Below are positions 1-7,656 of a stretch of DNA of 48,586 bases, one piece after another. The DNA is from Streptosporangiaceae bacterium. GTDB taxonomy: Bacteria > Actinomycetota > Actinomycetes > Streptosporangiales > Streptosporangiaceae. Location of the stretch: contig JAFARZ010000313.1 in NCBI GenBank assembly GCA_019245115.1, positions 1-48,586 on the forward strand. The letters run 5' to 3'. Made by a program: the position numbers and the translations under genes. Under the pieces are notes generated by a model that worked only from the letters and a program-made list of their open reading frames with translations, was not told where the DNA came from and made no database searches. Numbering within the stretch: the stretch's first letter is position 1; every line of letters starts with the position of its first letter.

Positions 1-2
1 GC

Positions 3-128
3 GGCTTCGCCCTTTTGACCCAGCGCTGGCAGACCCTCCAGCACGTCACCGCCAGCCCCGGCAAAATCGGCCTCATCGCCCGCGCCGCACTCGTCCTGCT
101 GCTATTCGAGCACAAGATGCTCACATGA
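3..128 (+). CDS. IS5-type transposase, C-terminal end (partial)
   Basis: The frame starting at base 3 reads through to a TGA at 126-128 and is open to the left edge, so the gene begins outside the window. The last 41 residues include LLTQRWQTLQHVTASPG followed by a hydrophobic stretch (ALVLLLFEH). This is the usual tail of IS5-group DDE transposases of actinomycetes, where a 'RW..L.HVT.SP..IG.I..AALVL..FEH' ending is common. None of the DDE residues are in view, so the family is inferred from the tail only. No terminal inverted repeat was recognised downstream. Confidence 0.7.
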   Translation, partial: GFALLTQRWQTLQHVTASPGKIGLIARAALVLLLFEHKMLT

Positions 129-147
129 AGTCGCTGAGAAAACCTCA

Positions 148-624
148 ATGCGGGAAGCGGCACCGCTCTTTACGCGGCGTCCCGCGCATGAGCAGCCAGG
201 AGGCGCATCGCGGCCGTCCACGCTTGAGGCGGGGAGTGGCCTCGGCCACTCTTGGGGCGCCGCAGTGCACAACCCGACCCGCGCAGACCTGGATCGTGAG
301 CGGCAGCGGCTCCGCGGGTTGCGAATCGTTGAGGACATCCAGGCCACGGCCAGGCGTACCGGTCGCCCGCCACTGGACGAAGACGAGCAACGCACGACGC
401 TCGATTCGGTGACCAACCTGCCGACGGAGCTGATCTCCGAGGTGGTGTCACCACCTCGCGCAGTTGGCGTAGCCGCCCGACAGCCATGGCAGCACGACTT
501 CCCGTTCCCAATCAAAGACGTCGTGGCCATGGCCGCCGCGGCACGACAGCGCGCCGCCGCCGACGCCCGTAGCGCGCATCGCGATCCCGCACCCGTGGCC
601 CGGCCGCCGCAACGCGGAAGATGA
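148..624 (+). CDS. Hypothetical protein upstream of the primase
   Basis: An unrecognised protein of up to 158 aa. Its TGA (622-624) overlaps the ATG of the primase gene by four bases (ATGA), which argues for translational coupling and a real gene. The first 39 residues are low-complexity; an internal GTG at 265 would give 119 aa starting VHNPTRADLDRER and is an equally good start. The middle part is charged and probably helical, the C-terminus is rich in Ala, Arg and Pro. No known domain, signal peptide or membrane segment is visible. It may be a small accessory protein of the plasmid/ICE-like replication region. It could also be a chance frame in GC-rich DNA. Confidence 0.4.
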   Translation: MREAAPLFTRRPAHEQPGGASRPSTLEAGSGLGHSWGAAVHNPTRADLDRERQRLRGLRIVEDIQATARRTGRPPLDEDEQRTTLDSVTNLPTELISEVVSPPRAVGVAARQPWQHDFPFPIKDVVAMAAAARQRAAADARSAHRDPAPVARPPQRGR

Positions 625-2624
625 GCGCGGCCGAGTCGGTAGAGGAGGAGATCACCCAGCTCCGGTCTCTCGCCCTCGCGGGTGCGGGTGCGCTACGCAC
701 CGGTCGGCAGTGGGAGGCGTGGCTGCACCGCGCCGAGCGGTTCGCCGACCTCGGATTCGTCAATACGATGCTGACCTGGGCGCAGTGCCCTGAAGCGATC
801 GTGTTGCACGACTATGCCGAGTGGAAGCGGCTCGGGCGCCAGGTGAACCGTGGTGAACGCGGTATCCGGCTCATAAAGCCTGCCCGTGGCCAGCGGGTCG
901 GCCACGAGCACGTGACCACCGTGTTCGACTTGATGCAGACGAGCGGGGAACCACAGCCCGTTCGGTTGGAAAGAAAGAAGTACGGCGGGAAACCGCAGCC
1001 GGAGAGCTGGCGGGCACTGGCGAGCCTTGCGCTGCGGGGAGTTCCGGGTGCGGACCGTGCGGAATGGGTTGACTGGTTCGTGCGGACGCATGCTGGCGTG
1101 GGGGAGATGGCCGCCGCGCTGGAGTTGGTGCGGCGGATGTCGGCGGCGCTGGTGGCGGAGGGAACGGTCGGCTCCGAGTCCCGGCTGACCGGCAAGGTGG
1201 AAGCGGAGTCGGTGGCGTTTCTATGCGTGCTGCGGCTTGGCCTCGACACCGATGGGTTTGCCTTTCCGTATGTCGCGAGCTGGGCGGGTACCGATGACCG
1301 CTCGCGCCCAGGTGAGATAGTGGCGGCGGTCGGGGAGCGGATACTGGTTGCGGCACGCCAAGCATTCGCGTGCATCGATACGAATGTGGCCACGCCTGTC
1401 CGTGTGTTGCTCGGCCCTCGACTGGCCAGTCGGGACAGGCCACCGGAGCAGGCTGCGGCAGCCTCGGCGACCGATGCTCAGGTCGTCCGGGTACTGGAGG
1501 AAGCGGGCAGCTTCTTCGTAGAGTGTCGGCCTGAGAGCTGGGTGTCCGAGTATCTTGCCGAGCGCGGTTTCAGCGAAGACATCCAGCGGCAGTGGTGTAT
1601 CGGGTATGCCCCGGCCGATTGGACCACGCTCACCGATCACCTGCGAGGCCTCGGCTACGGTGACCCGGCCATCGAGGCATCGGGGCTGGCGAAGCGATCC
1701 TCGCGAGGAACGCTCATTGACGTATTCCGTGACCGTGCCGTGTTCCCGGTGCGGTCGATGGACGGAACGGTGACCGGGTTCATCGGGCGCGCTGCTCCCG
1801 GGGCGGCCAGCGACGCGCCGAAATACCTGAACTGCCGCGAGACCGAGTTGTACCGCAAGGGCCAGGTGCTGTTGGGCTTGTGGGAAGGCCGCGAGGCACT
1901 CGCCGCCGGAGCGCGGGCGGTGATCGTCGAAGGACCACTGGACGCCAACGCGGTGACCAGCGCCACTGGTGGCCGTTACGTCGGGGTCGCACCATGTGGC
2001 ACCGCGCTGACCGCCGATCACATCGCGTTGCTCGGCAAGGCTGTCGACCTGGACAGCGCCGGATTGCTCGTGGCGTTCGACGCCGATCCGGCTGGACAGA
2101 AGGCCGCGCTCCGCGCGTATGAGCTGCTGCATGACCGTGTCGAGCAGCCCATGATCGTGGAGTTTCCTGACGGGCAGGACCCAGCCGGACTGTTGTGCTC
2201 GCACGGCACCGATGCATTGACGCAGGCGCTCGATGCGTCGCAGCGACCGCTCGTGGACGTGGTCATAGATGCGACGATCGCCAAGTATGGCCACTGGCTG
2301 GAATTCGACGAGGGCAAGTTCAACGCCTTGCATGCGGCGGCGCCGCACATCGCCCGGCTGCCTACCGGGCAGGTAGCGGGCCAGGTCGCCAGGGTCGCCG
2401 ATCAACTCGGCCTCACCCACGCCGAGGTGACCGGCGCAGTCACTGACGCAGCGGCTGCCAGTGTTCTCCAGACCAGTAACCAGGCCGGGCTGCCCCGTCG
2501 TACGCCAAGTATCCGGGCTGGGCCGGATACGGCAGGACTCGAGGTAGCCGCTTTGGCAGGGCGAAGGCCAGGAACATCGCAGCGAGCCAGCCCACGCCGA
2601 CGGTCACCAGGCCGAGCACGTTAA
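621..2624 (+). CDS. ArdC-like / DnaG-type primase (toprim) of a mobile element
   Basis: This 667-aa protein should prime DNA synthesis of the transferred element. Residues about 25-115 resemble the ArdC/antirestriction ssDNA-binding domain (RFADLGFVNTML, then YAEWKRLGRQV). Residues about 290-420 match the DnaG catalytic-core N-terminal part (YLAERGFSEDIQRQWCIGYA). A toprim domain follows, with the conserved Glu in VIVEGPLDA (E437) and the metal-binding FDADPAG (D487, D489). No N-terminal CHC2 zinc finger is seen, as in many ICE primases. Homology appears to stop near residue 615. The last 50 or so residues are Arg/Pro-rich and lie antisense to the convergent superinfection-immunity gene, so the original C-terminus was probably lost in a rearrangement. 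Confidence 0.85.
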   Translation: MSAAESVEEEITQLRSLALAGAGALRTGRQWEAWLHRAERFADLGFVNTMLTWAQCPEAIVLHDYAEWKRLGRQVNRGERGIRLIKPARGQRVGHEHVTTVFDLMQTSGEPQPVRLERKKYGGKPQPESWRALASLALRGVPGADRAEWVDWFVRTHAGVGEMAAALELVRRMSAALVAEGTVGSESRLTGKVEAESVAFLCVLRLGLDTDGFAFPYVASWAGTDDRSRPGEIVAAVGERILVAARQAFACIDTNVATPVRVLLGPRLASRDRPPEQAAAASATDAQVVRVLEEAGSFFVECRPESWVSEYLAERGFSEDIQRQWCIGYAPADWTTLTDHLRGLGYGDPAIEASGLAKRSSRGTLIDVFRDRAVFPVRSMDGTVTGFIGRAAPGAASDAPKYLNCRETELYRKGQVLLGLWEGREALAAGARAVIVEGPLDANAVTSATGGRYVGVAPCGTALTADHIALLGKAVDLDSAGLLVAFDADPAGQKAALRAYELLHDRVEQPMIVEFPDGQDPAGLLCSHGTDALTQALDASQRPLVDVVIDATIAKYGHWLEFDEGKFNALHAAAPHIARLPTGQVAGQVARVADQLGLTHAEVTGAVTDAAAASVLQTSNQAGLPRRTPSIRAGPDTAGLEVAALAGRRPGTSQRASPRRRSPGRAR

Positions 2625-2742
2625 AGATCACGACCAAGCCGATACCGTCCACCTGCCGGATGAGCCCGATCACAGTCGGCAGGATAAAGCCCGCGGCGAG
2701 CGCGCTGAAGATGCACGCCACCAACCACATGTCGAGAACCAT
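2440..2742 (-). CDS. Superinfection-immunity-like membrane protein
   Basis: A 100-aa protein with two hydrophobic segments (about residues 5-26 and 33-62) and a core VVIFNVLGLVTVGVGWLAA typical of the T4 Imm-type 'superinfection immunity' family, which in phages blocks DNA entry at the membrane. The C-terminus is a soluble Tyr/Pro tail ending PGYWSGEHWQPLRQ. The ATG at 2742 is preceded by GGGAGCGG at good spacing. Its last 185 bases overlap the tail of the convergent primase gene. In mobile elements such proteins could act as entry exclusion; that role is inference. Confidence 0.75.
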   Translation of the reverse strand: MVLDMWLVACIFSALAAGFILPTVIGLIRQVDGIGLVVIFNVLGLVTVGVGWLAAMFLAFALPKRLPRVLPYPAQPGYLAYDGAARPGYWSGEHWQPLRQ

Positions 2743-2885
2743 GATCCGCTCCCTTGGGATCTGGGCGACGCTTGGGCCGCGCGACCGCCCGCACGTCGAT
2801 TCTCTCGCTTATGTGTTCTAGAAGCAAGTCGATCCGAACAGGTGTCGGAAAAGACATACTTTGTCATGCGTGGACTTCGCATTTG

Positions 2886-4724
2886 CTACGGGGCGGGGCC
2901 TTGCGGGCGCCGCGAGCGCGATGGAGGGCGGCCGGGCCGCGATGACTGAGGACGGTATGGCGCTTGCCGCTGAATACCGGCCGCGGGTGACTCGAGGCGT
3001 GCGATATGACTCGCCCTCGCCGCTTGTCCAGGTACGTTGCTCGGCGCTGCTGTCGGAGTCGCCGTGGTGCTATGAGCCAGGCGGCTGAGACGGTCTGCGG
3101 CAGTCTGGGCCGCGGCTGCCTGGTGGATTCGCCCTTGCATCTGCCGCAGTTCGGCGGCCACCGAGACGAGCTCGGCCAGGTTCACGATGAGCATGGCCAG
3201 CCCGAGCCCAGGGCTTCCCCGGGTCGTCCGGAGTGTGGCAAGCAGACTGGTGGTGGTGCGGAGCAAATCCCCTGGTGGGGTCAGTCGTGGGATAACGCCG
3301 TAGGCTTCGCGGGCTGCTCGGTCGAACTCGTCGGCGGCCCGCCGAAGGTCCCGGCCGGCGGCGCCCCGGATGACGCGCGCACTGATCCGCAAGGCGTCGG
3401 CGGTCACCATGGCGGTATCGGCAGCGCTTCGATAGTCGGTGATCGTGAGCTGCCGGAACTGCGCGGCAGCGTTCGTGGTTATCTGGATGACATCGTCCCA
3501 GATGACCTGGCGGTCGTACGGGTCAACGGACGGCGCGGGGCCGTGAGCGCCTGTCTTCCACAAGCGGCGCAGCCTCGGGAGGGTCAGATCTTCTCCGAGT
3601 CGGCCCCCGCTGTACCAGATGAGCTGGTCACGGGCGTCCAGGTGGCCGGAGACGGTAACGGCGTAGCCGGTGACCTCGCCCGGATCACGGTCGCTGTAGC
3701 GGTACCGGATAAGTATGCCCGCCTGACCGAGGCGGTCGAAGAAGCCTGCCTCGTTCTGGGCGTGATCCGCTGCCGATGCTGCTGAGGAACGGAGGACGGC
3801 GCGCACGGAACGCGGAGACATGTCTTGAGCTCGAAGCGGGGAGCGCTGTTCCGCGTTCCCGGAGCGTTCCCAGCGGCGGCGCAGCTTCGGGAGCGTGAGG
3901 TCTGGCGCGAGCTTGCCGCCGCTATACCAAATCGGCTGGCTGGACCGGGTCGTGTGTCCGGGCAGCGCCACGGCGTATCCGGTGATCTGTTCCGGGTCGG
4001 TGTCACTGCGCCGTTCCCGGATCAACGCTCCGGCGTCACGGAGCCGGGCAAAGAAATCGGCCTCGCTGACGGCGACCGCGGCGGCGTCCTGGACCAGGCG
4101 TCGGAGCGTGATCCGCTCCGGCTCGACCTGGCCGTTCCGCGCGGAACGCTCGTTCTCCGCCCGAGTCGGCCGAACCGCTGCGGTGCGATCTGCCGGAGCG
4201 GTGGCGGTAAGACCGAACTGCTTCTCAATGGCCTGGCACGCCCGCCGGGCACGGATGAAGTCGTTGTGGATGTACGGAAGATCTCCGTCCTGACGCGCGA
4301 GCGTTGCCACGACGTGAATGTGGTCGATACCGCCCTTGGACAGGCCATGCCGGACCGCCACCCACCGCACGCCAGCCGGGTCATCGCGCCGGGCCAGACC
4401 CATCTGATGCATGAACTCGTCGGCAATCGTGTTCCACTCTGCGTCGGTAAGAAGCCGGTCGGTAGGGGCGGCGCTGAGCACGCAATGCCACACAGTGCCC
4501 GAACGGCCGCGCCTGCCGATCATGTCCAGCGGTGCGTTGAGCAGCCCGGCCAAGAGGCGGAAATCTCGTTGGCCATCCGGTTTGATGGGTGGTTCGAGGC
4601 TTGCTATCGGATCGCGCCAGCCCGCGACCAGGTGCGGATTCTCGTGCTCATCGGATCTTCCCGGGCCATACAAATAATACAGCAGCCTGGCTACGTTCCG
4701 ACCTTTGGAGATCCGATCAATCAC
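2886..4724 (-). CDS. Relaxase / mobilization nuclease
   Basis: A 612-aa relaxase that should nick oriT and pilot the strand during conjugation. The N-terminal domain has Tyr16/Tyr17/Tyr19 as candidate nucleophiles, a conserved histidine in VWHCVLSA (H80) and the three-histidine metal site H126 plus DHIHVV (H135, H137). After the nuclease domain there is a duplicated segment of about 67 residues (219-285 and 323-389), each copy built as 'E.FF.RL..AG.LIR.R.SD.DP...TGYAV..(P/S)GH......IWYSGG.L..DLTLP.LRR.W'. The C-terminal third is helical and ends in a basic Arg/Pro tail. The start codon overlaps the mobC-like stop (ATGA), so the two are coupled. The family is best described as the actinobacterial MobP-like group; that assignment is by eye. 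Confidence 0.85.
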   Translation of the reverse strand: MIDRISKGRNVARLLYYLYGPGRSDEHENPHLVAGWRDPIASLEPPIKPDGQRDFRLLAGLLNAPLDMIGRRGRSGTVWHCVLSAAPTDRLLTDAEWNTIADEFMHQMGLARRDDPAGVRWVAVRHGLSKGGIDHIHVVATLARQDGDLPYIHNDFIRARRACQAIEKQFGLTATAPADRTAAVRPTRAENERSARNGQVEPERITLRRLVQDAAAVAVSEADFFARLRDAGALIRERRSDTDPEQITGYAVALPGHTTRSSQPIWYSGGKLAPDLTLPKLRRRWERSGNAEQRSPLRAQDMSPRSVRAVLRSSAASAADHAQNEAGFFDRLGQAGILIRYRYSDRDPGEVTGYAVTVSGHLDARDQLIWYSGGRLGEDLTLPRLRRLWKTGAHGPAPSVDPYDRQVIWDDVIQITTNAAAQFRQLTITDYRSAADTAMVTADALRISARVIRGAAGRDLRRAADEFDRAAREAYGVIPRLTPPGDLLRTTTSLLATLRTTRGSPGLGLAMLIVNLAELVSVAAELRQMQGRIHQAAAAQTAADRLSRLAHSTTATPTAAPSNVPGQAARASHIARLESPAAGIQRQAPYRPQSSRPGRPPSRSRRPQGPAP

Positions 4725-5140
4725 GGAAGATGTCGGCTTATCCGGGCGACGATCTGATCCAGCCTGCCAATTACTGTCGCCGAGTATCGCGCGTACTGAA
4801 TGAGATTCCCGGGCGCTTGCCCAGTCGCGTTAAGCGCGGCGACCGCCTGATTGAGATTCGTGCCAACTTTCTGTATCTGGACGGTCGCACGGATCAGCTC
4901 TGCCAGCGCTTCACGAAGCGGACCAACCGCAACCGGAATGCTTTGCCGAGCACCGGCCAGTGCCTTCTCCGCCACAAACGCCGATACCGTAAGCCCCTCC
5001 GATCGTGCAGCCCGCTCCAACTCTGCCCGTTCGGCCGAATCAACAGAGATCGCGATCCTACAGCTCCGTGACGTGCCCCGATGTCTGCTGCGCCGCCGCT
5101 GTCCTGCGGCACTCTGCCGCTCCCCAGGCTGCTCGCTCAT
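4721..5140 (-). CDS. MobC-like relaxosome accessory protein
   Basis: A 139-aa basic N-terminus followed by a ribbon-helix-helix-like segment (RIAISVDSAERAELERAARS, then GLTVSAFVAEKAL) and a C-terminal helical part (LNQAVAALNATG, then LDQIVARISR). This is the layout of plasmid mobilization proteins of the MobC family, which bind oriT and help the relaxase open the strands. It sits directly upstream of the relaxase with a 4-nt overlap. The start at 5140 (ATG) gives a highly charged leader; a later start cannot be excluded. Confidence 0.8.
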   Translation of the reverse strand: MSEQPGERQSAAGQRRRSRHRGTSRSCRIAISVDSAERAELERAARSEGLTVSAFVAEKALAGARQSIPVAVGPLREALAELIRATVQIQKVGTNLNQAVAALNATGQAPGNLIQYARYSATVIGRLDQIVARISRHLP

Positions 5141-5187
5141 CCTCGCTGCCCCCTCTTGCCCGGCGCACAGCGCCGACTCTTTCCGCT

Positions 5188-5232
5188 GCTGTCACCTCGC
5201 ATTCCCCGGACTCTGCCGGGCGAGGTGACAGC
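5188..5232. other. Candidate oriT: inverted repeat upstream of the mobilization genes
   Basis: GCTGTCACCTCG at 5188-5199 is repeated exactly in inverse at 5221-5232. The 21-nt interval itself holds CCCGG and CCGGG arms. The site lies 48 bp upstream of the MobC-like gene, the usual place for an oriT or for relaxosome binding. No known nic-site consensus was recognised, so it could also be the operator or a hairpin for the mob operon. Confidence 0.4.
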
Positions 5233-5621
5233 GGCCTCCGCGTAGCGCTATTTCCGGGCACCGCCGGGCCCGGGAATGGCTAGTGTTACGCTTTCTATAT
5301 CTTGCTTCAACCATTGCAAGTTTCATTCTATACAAGACTGGAAGCATTTCCGACCCGCGGTTCGCTCGCATCCAAATAGCGTTGAATCCGCGCGGGAAAT
5401 TCCGTCGCGTGTCAATCCGTCGGGCTGCCCCGCATCAGGGGAACCGGCGAATGCAAGGCATCAACGTGAGCCTGACGAGGCATCTTTGGCGACGGCAGCA
5501 GGAACGTGCTCCCGAGCCGCGGCCGATGGAGCACTTGGTGGCGCGTCACGCGAACGCCGATATGGTTACGTTGCCCTGCCGCCGCCGACCGTCGGCGGAT
5601 GCCTACTCGCCCGTCCACTGA
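5233..5621. other. Intergenic stretch between mob genes and higBA
   Basis: About 390 bp with no convincing gene. A GC-rich patch at 5250-5278 is followed by an AT-richer segment (5290-5345) unlike the surrounding DNA, which could belong to oriT or to a promoter. The open frames across it have poor composition and no homology I recognise. Confidence 0.4.
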
Positions 5622-5652
5622 TAACGTGATACGTTAATAACGTGATGCGTTA
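5622..5652. promoter_or_regulatory. Paired operator of the higBA operon
   Basis: Two near-identical 15-bp palindromes, TAACGTGATACGTTA (5622-5636) and TAACGTGATGCGTTA (5638-5652), are spaced 16 bp start to start, just upstream of the toxin GTG. HigA-type antitoxins bind such palindromes to repress their own operon, so this is the likely autoregulatory operator. Confidence 0.75.
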
Positions 5653-5663
5653 CCATCGGGGGC

Positions 5664-5945
5664 GTGCTGCGATCCTTCCGCGACAAGGACACCGAAGCCG
5701 TCTGGCAGCGGCGACGGTCCAAGAAGCTGGATCCGATCCTGCAGCGGGCGGCTTGGCGGAAGCTCGCCATACTCGACGCCGCCGAAACCATCGCGGATCT
5801 GCGCGTGCCGCCAGGCAACCGGCTAGAGAAGCTGATCGGCGGCCGGACAGGCCAGCACAGCATCAGGATCAACCAGCAGTGGCGAATTTGCTTCCGGTGG
5901 ACTGATGCAGGACCTGAGGACGTGGAGATCACCGACTACCACTAG
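5664..5945 (+). CDS. higB: HigB-type toxin (RelE/ParE superfamily)
   Basis: A 93-aa protein with the HigB pattern: LRSFRDKDTEAVWQ at the N-terminus, a central LDAAETIADLRVPPGNRLEKL, and the C-terminal strand motif HSIRINQQWRICFRW followed by VEITDYH. HigB toxins are ribosome-dependent mRNA endonucleases; the basic and aromatic residues of the C-terminal strands are kept. The start is GTG at 5664. The antitoxin gene follows after 8 bp, in the toxin-first order that is typical of higBA. Such pairs often stabilise islands. Confidence 0.9.
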   Translation: MLRSFRDKDTEAVWQRRRSKKLDPILQRAAWRKLAILDAAETIADLRVPPGNRLEKLIGGRTGQHSIRINQQWRICFRWTDAGPEDVEITDYH

Positions 5946-5953
5946 GAGGAAGC

Positions 5954-6259
5954 ATGGCAGCGGACACAGTCATGACTCCAGTGCATCCCGGCGAGATCCT
6001 GCTGGAAGAGTTCCTTCGGCCGCTTGAGGTGAGCCAGTATCAGTTGGCCAAGGAAATCAGTGTCCCCGCGCGGCGGATCAACGAGATCGTCCACGGCCAG
6101 CGCCGCGTCAGCGCCGACACGGCCCTGCGGCTGGCCCGCTTCTTCGGCACATCGGAACGATTCTGGCTCAATCTGCAGTCACGATACGACCTGGAACTGG
6201 AGAAAGACCGCCTCGGCGATGAACTCGACGGCATCCGCCCCCTCGACGCCGTAAGCTAA
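5954..6259 (+). CDS. higA: HigA-type antitoxin (XRE-family HTH)
   Basis: A 101-aa antitoxin with the classic opening PVHPGEILLEEFLRPLEVSQ and an XRE helix-turn-helix (YQLAKEISVPARRINEIVHG, then QRRVSADTALRLARFFGTS). The ending WLNLQSRYDLELEK is also characteristic. It should neutralise HigB and repress the operon by binding the palindromes at 5622-5652. The ATG follows AGGAGGAAGC, a strong ribosome-binding site, which fits the need for excess antitoxin. Confidence 0.92.
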   Translation: MAADTVMTPVHPGEILLEEFLRPLEVSQYQLAKEISVPARRINEIVHGQRRVSADTALRLARFFGTSERFWLNLQSRYDLELEKDRLGDELDGIRPLDAVS

Positions 6260-6298
6260 ACCGCCACATGCCAGCGGCCGGCCCTTGAAAGACTTACA

Positions 6299-6475
6299 GT
6301 GCTCCTGGCACTGCTGGTGGCGGGGAGCATCGCGAGCATGGCGGCCAACGTCGCGGTGGCTGAGCCGGACCTGATCGGGCGGATCATCGCGGCCTGGTCG
6401 TCGTTCGCGCTGACGGCATCGTATGAGCTGCTGACTCGTCAGGTCCGCCGCAGCGCATCAGCAGGCGACAGCCGA
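6299..6475 (+). pseudogene. DUF2637 (Spd-like) protein fragment
   Basis: The frame LLALLVAGSIASMAANVAVA, then IIAAWSSFALTASYELLTRQVRR, matches the membrane-helix core of DUF2637 proteins, which are common in actinobacterial ICEs and plasmids near replication and spread genes. The usual N-terminal helices are missing, and after about residue 55 the frame turns into unrelated Pro/Arg-rich sequence until 6736. This looks like a truncated relic of the element's conjugation module. From 6476 to 6755 I see no gene. Confidence 0.65.
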
Positions 6476-6755
6476 GCCCGGTGTGAAGTCAGCGACAGGC
6501 ACAGCTCGACGCCGACAGCACTACTGGGTCGCGCTGCGATACCGGAAATAAGCCAGGTTCTGGGCCGGATCGGCACCTCGGGAAACGCGCTTGACCGATT
6601 GACGCTACAGACCCCTGCAGTTCGGGCCCAGTGGCGGCCATGCCCGTCACCGCCGCCGCACTCGCGATCGCCGCAACCGCATCGGCTACCCACCGTCCCG
6701 GCACTGATGCCCGTCGCCGTGCGTTGCTCTTCGTAGCCACTCCAGCCGCATCCGA

Positions 6756-6983
6756 CTACACGAGACCGTATATGCCAGGAGCCGTCAGGCTGAAGCGAGC
6801 GGGCTGGCCGCGGCTTTCGCGCCGCCGGTTGTCCTTTCTGATAGCCGCTCGGACGTAGTCCACAGGATGGTCACTCTTGGGGCTAATCAGTCCCTGTTTC
6901 ATCGCCCGTTGGGTGATCTCGGCGACTGGCAGCGACCCTCCATTCTCTCTGAGAACCTGTGCGGCAGCGTCGGCAAAGTTCAT
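6756..6983 (-). CDS. Stand-alone HARE-HTH domain protein
   Basis: A 75-aa protein made up entirely of a HARE-HTH (HB1/ASXL/restriction-endonuclease HTH) domain: FADAAAQVLRENGGSLPVAEI, then QGLISPKSDHPVDYVRAAIRKD, and the terminal beta-wing RFSLTAPGIYGLV. In bacteria this winged helix is usually fused to restriction enzymes or other DNA-acting enzymes and is thought to read modified DNA. Here it stands alone and points away from the helicase/ATPase operon that begins about 670 bp away. It could be a DNA-sensing or regulatory partner of that operon (inference). The ATG follows AGGAGGTGAC at good spacing, which supports real translation. Confidence 0.8.
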   Translation of the reverse strand: MNFADAAAQVLRENGGSLPVAEITQRAMKQGLISPKSDHPVDYVRAAIRKDNRRRESRGQPARFSLTAPGIYGLV

Positions 6984-7656
6984 GCCGCTGTCACCTCCTG
7001 ATCACGATCTATGTCTGTTGGCTTGGTCTTACCTGCATGACGTTTAGCCTTGCGGTCCCGTAGGGACTAGTTTGCCGCAAGCTGCTCGCCGCCGGACACC
7101 CGAGGCAATGGCTGAAGCCATGTAGGTCCACGAAGCGTGAGTGTGTGGTGCAGCATATCCGGCATCTGAGCGCTTATGTAGCCTCATGGTGCTGGAGGTA
7201 AGCCATCCGCCTCTGAGGGGCGGGATATGCGGCCAGAAGGTGCGCATGATCATCGAGGAGATGGGACGTTATCGTTCAGCCGCTAGAGATCTCGCCAGGG
7301 TACTGGCGGACGCCGGTCCGGCGGACAAGGCCTGGATCCGCTGGTAGCTCGGCTTGACACGGACCACTATTTCGGCAAGGAGCGAGTTAAGTTGTCCCGG
7401 TATGTGCATGAAAGAGCCTCTTAGGCAATTTGTTCCACATCGATATCTCCTGGCTGCTGCGTTCACGTTTAACACCGGCGTACGTACTGACAAGTGCAAG
7501 GGCCGCCGCTAAAGGCGGGACGGGCCAGTCGAAGCGTTGAGGTGCCATTGGCAACCCCTTGCGGCTAGTCTTACTTTCTGCAGAATGTGGAGTACAGCGT
7601 CTGCGGACGCGCGACAGCGTGTCATAGGACACGTCCGGCCGGTGGGGGAAGATCGA
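6984..7656. other. Gene-free stretch upstream of the four-gene operon
   Basis: About 670 bp with no gene I can support. It must hold the divergent promoters of the HARE-HTH gene and of the helicase operon. GCATATCC near 7150 and GGATATGC near 7225 form separated inverted arms. A short frame ending at 7347 (GRYRSAARDLARVLADAG) has helix-like composition but no recognised family. Confidence 0.4.

Noticed and set aside
1221..2420. 399-codon open frame antisense to the primase
   Set aside because: It has no ribosome-binding site or family likeness and mirrors the codon pattern of the clearly recognisable primase on the other strand.
5276..5629. Possible 117-aa gene between mobC and higB
   Set aside because: No family and no good ribosome-binding site; composition is mixed and it ends just before the higBA operators.
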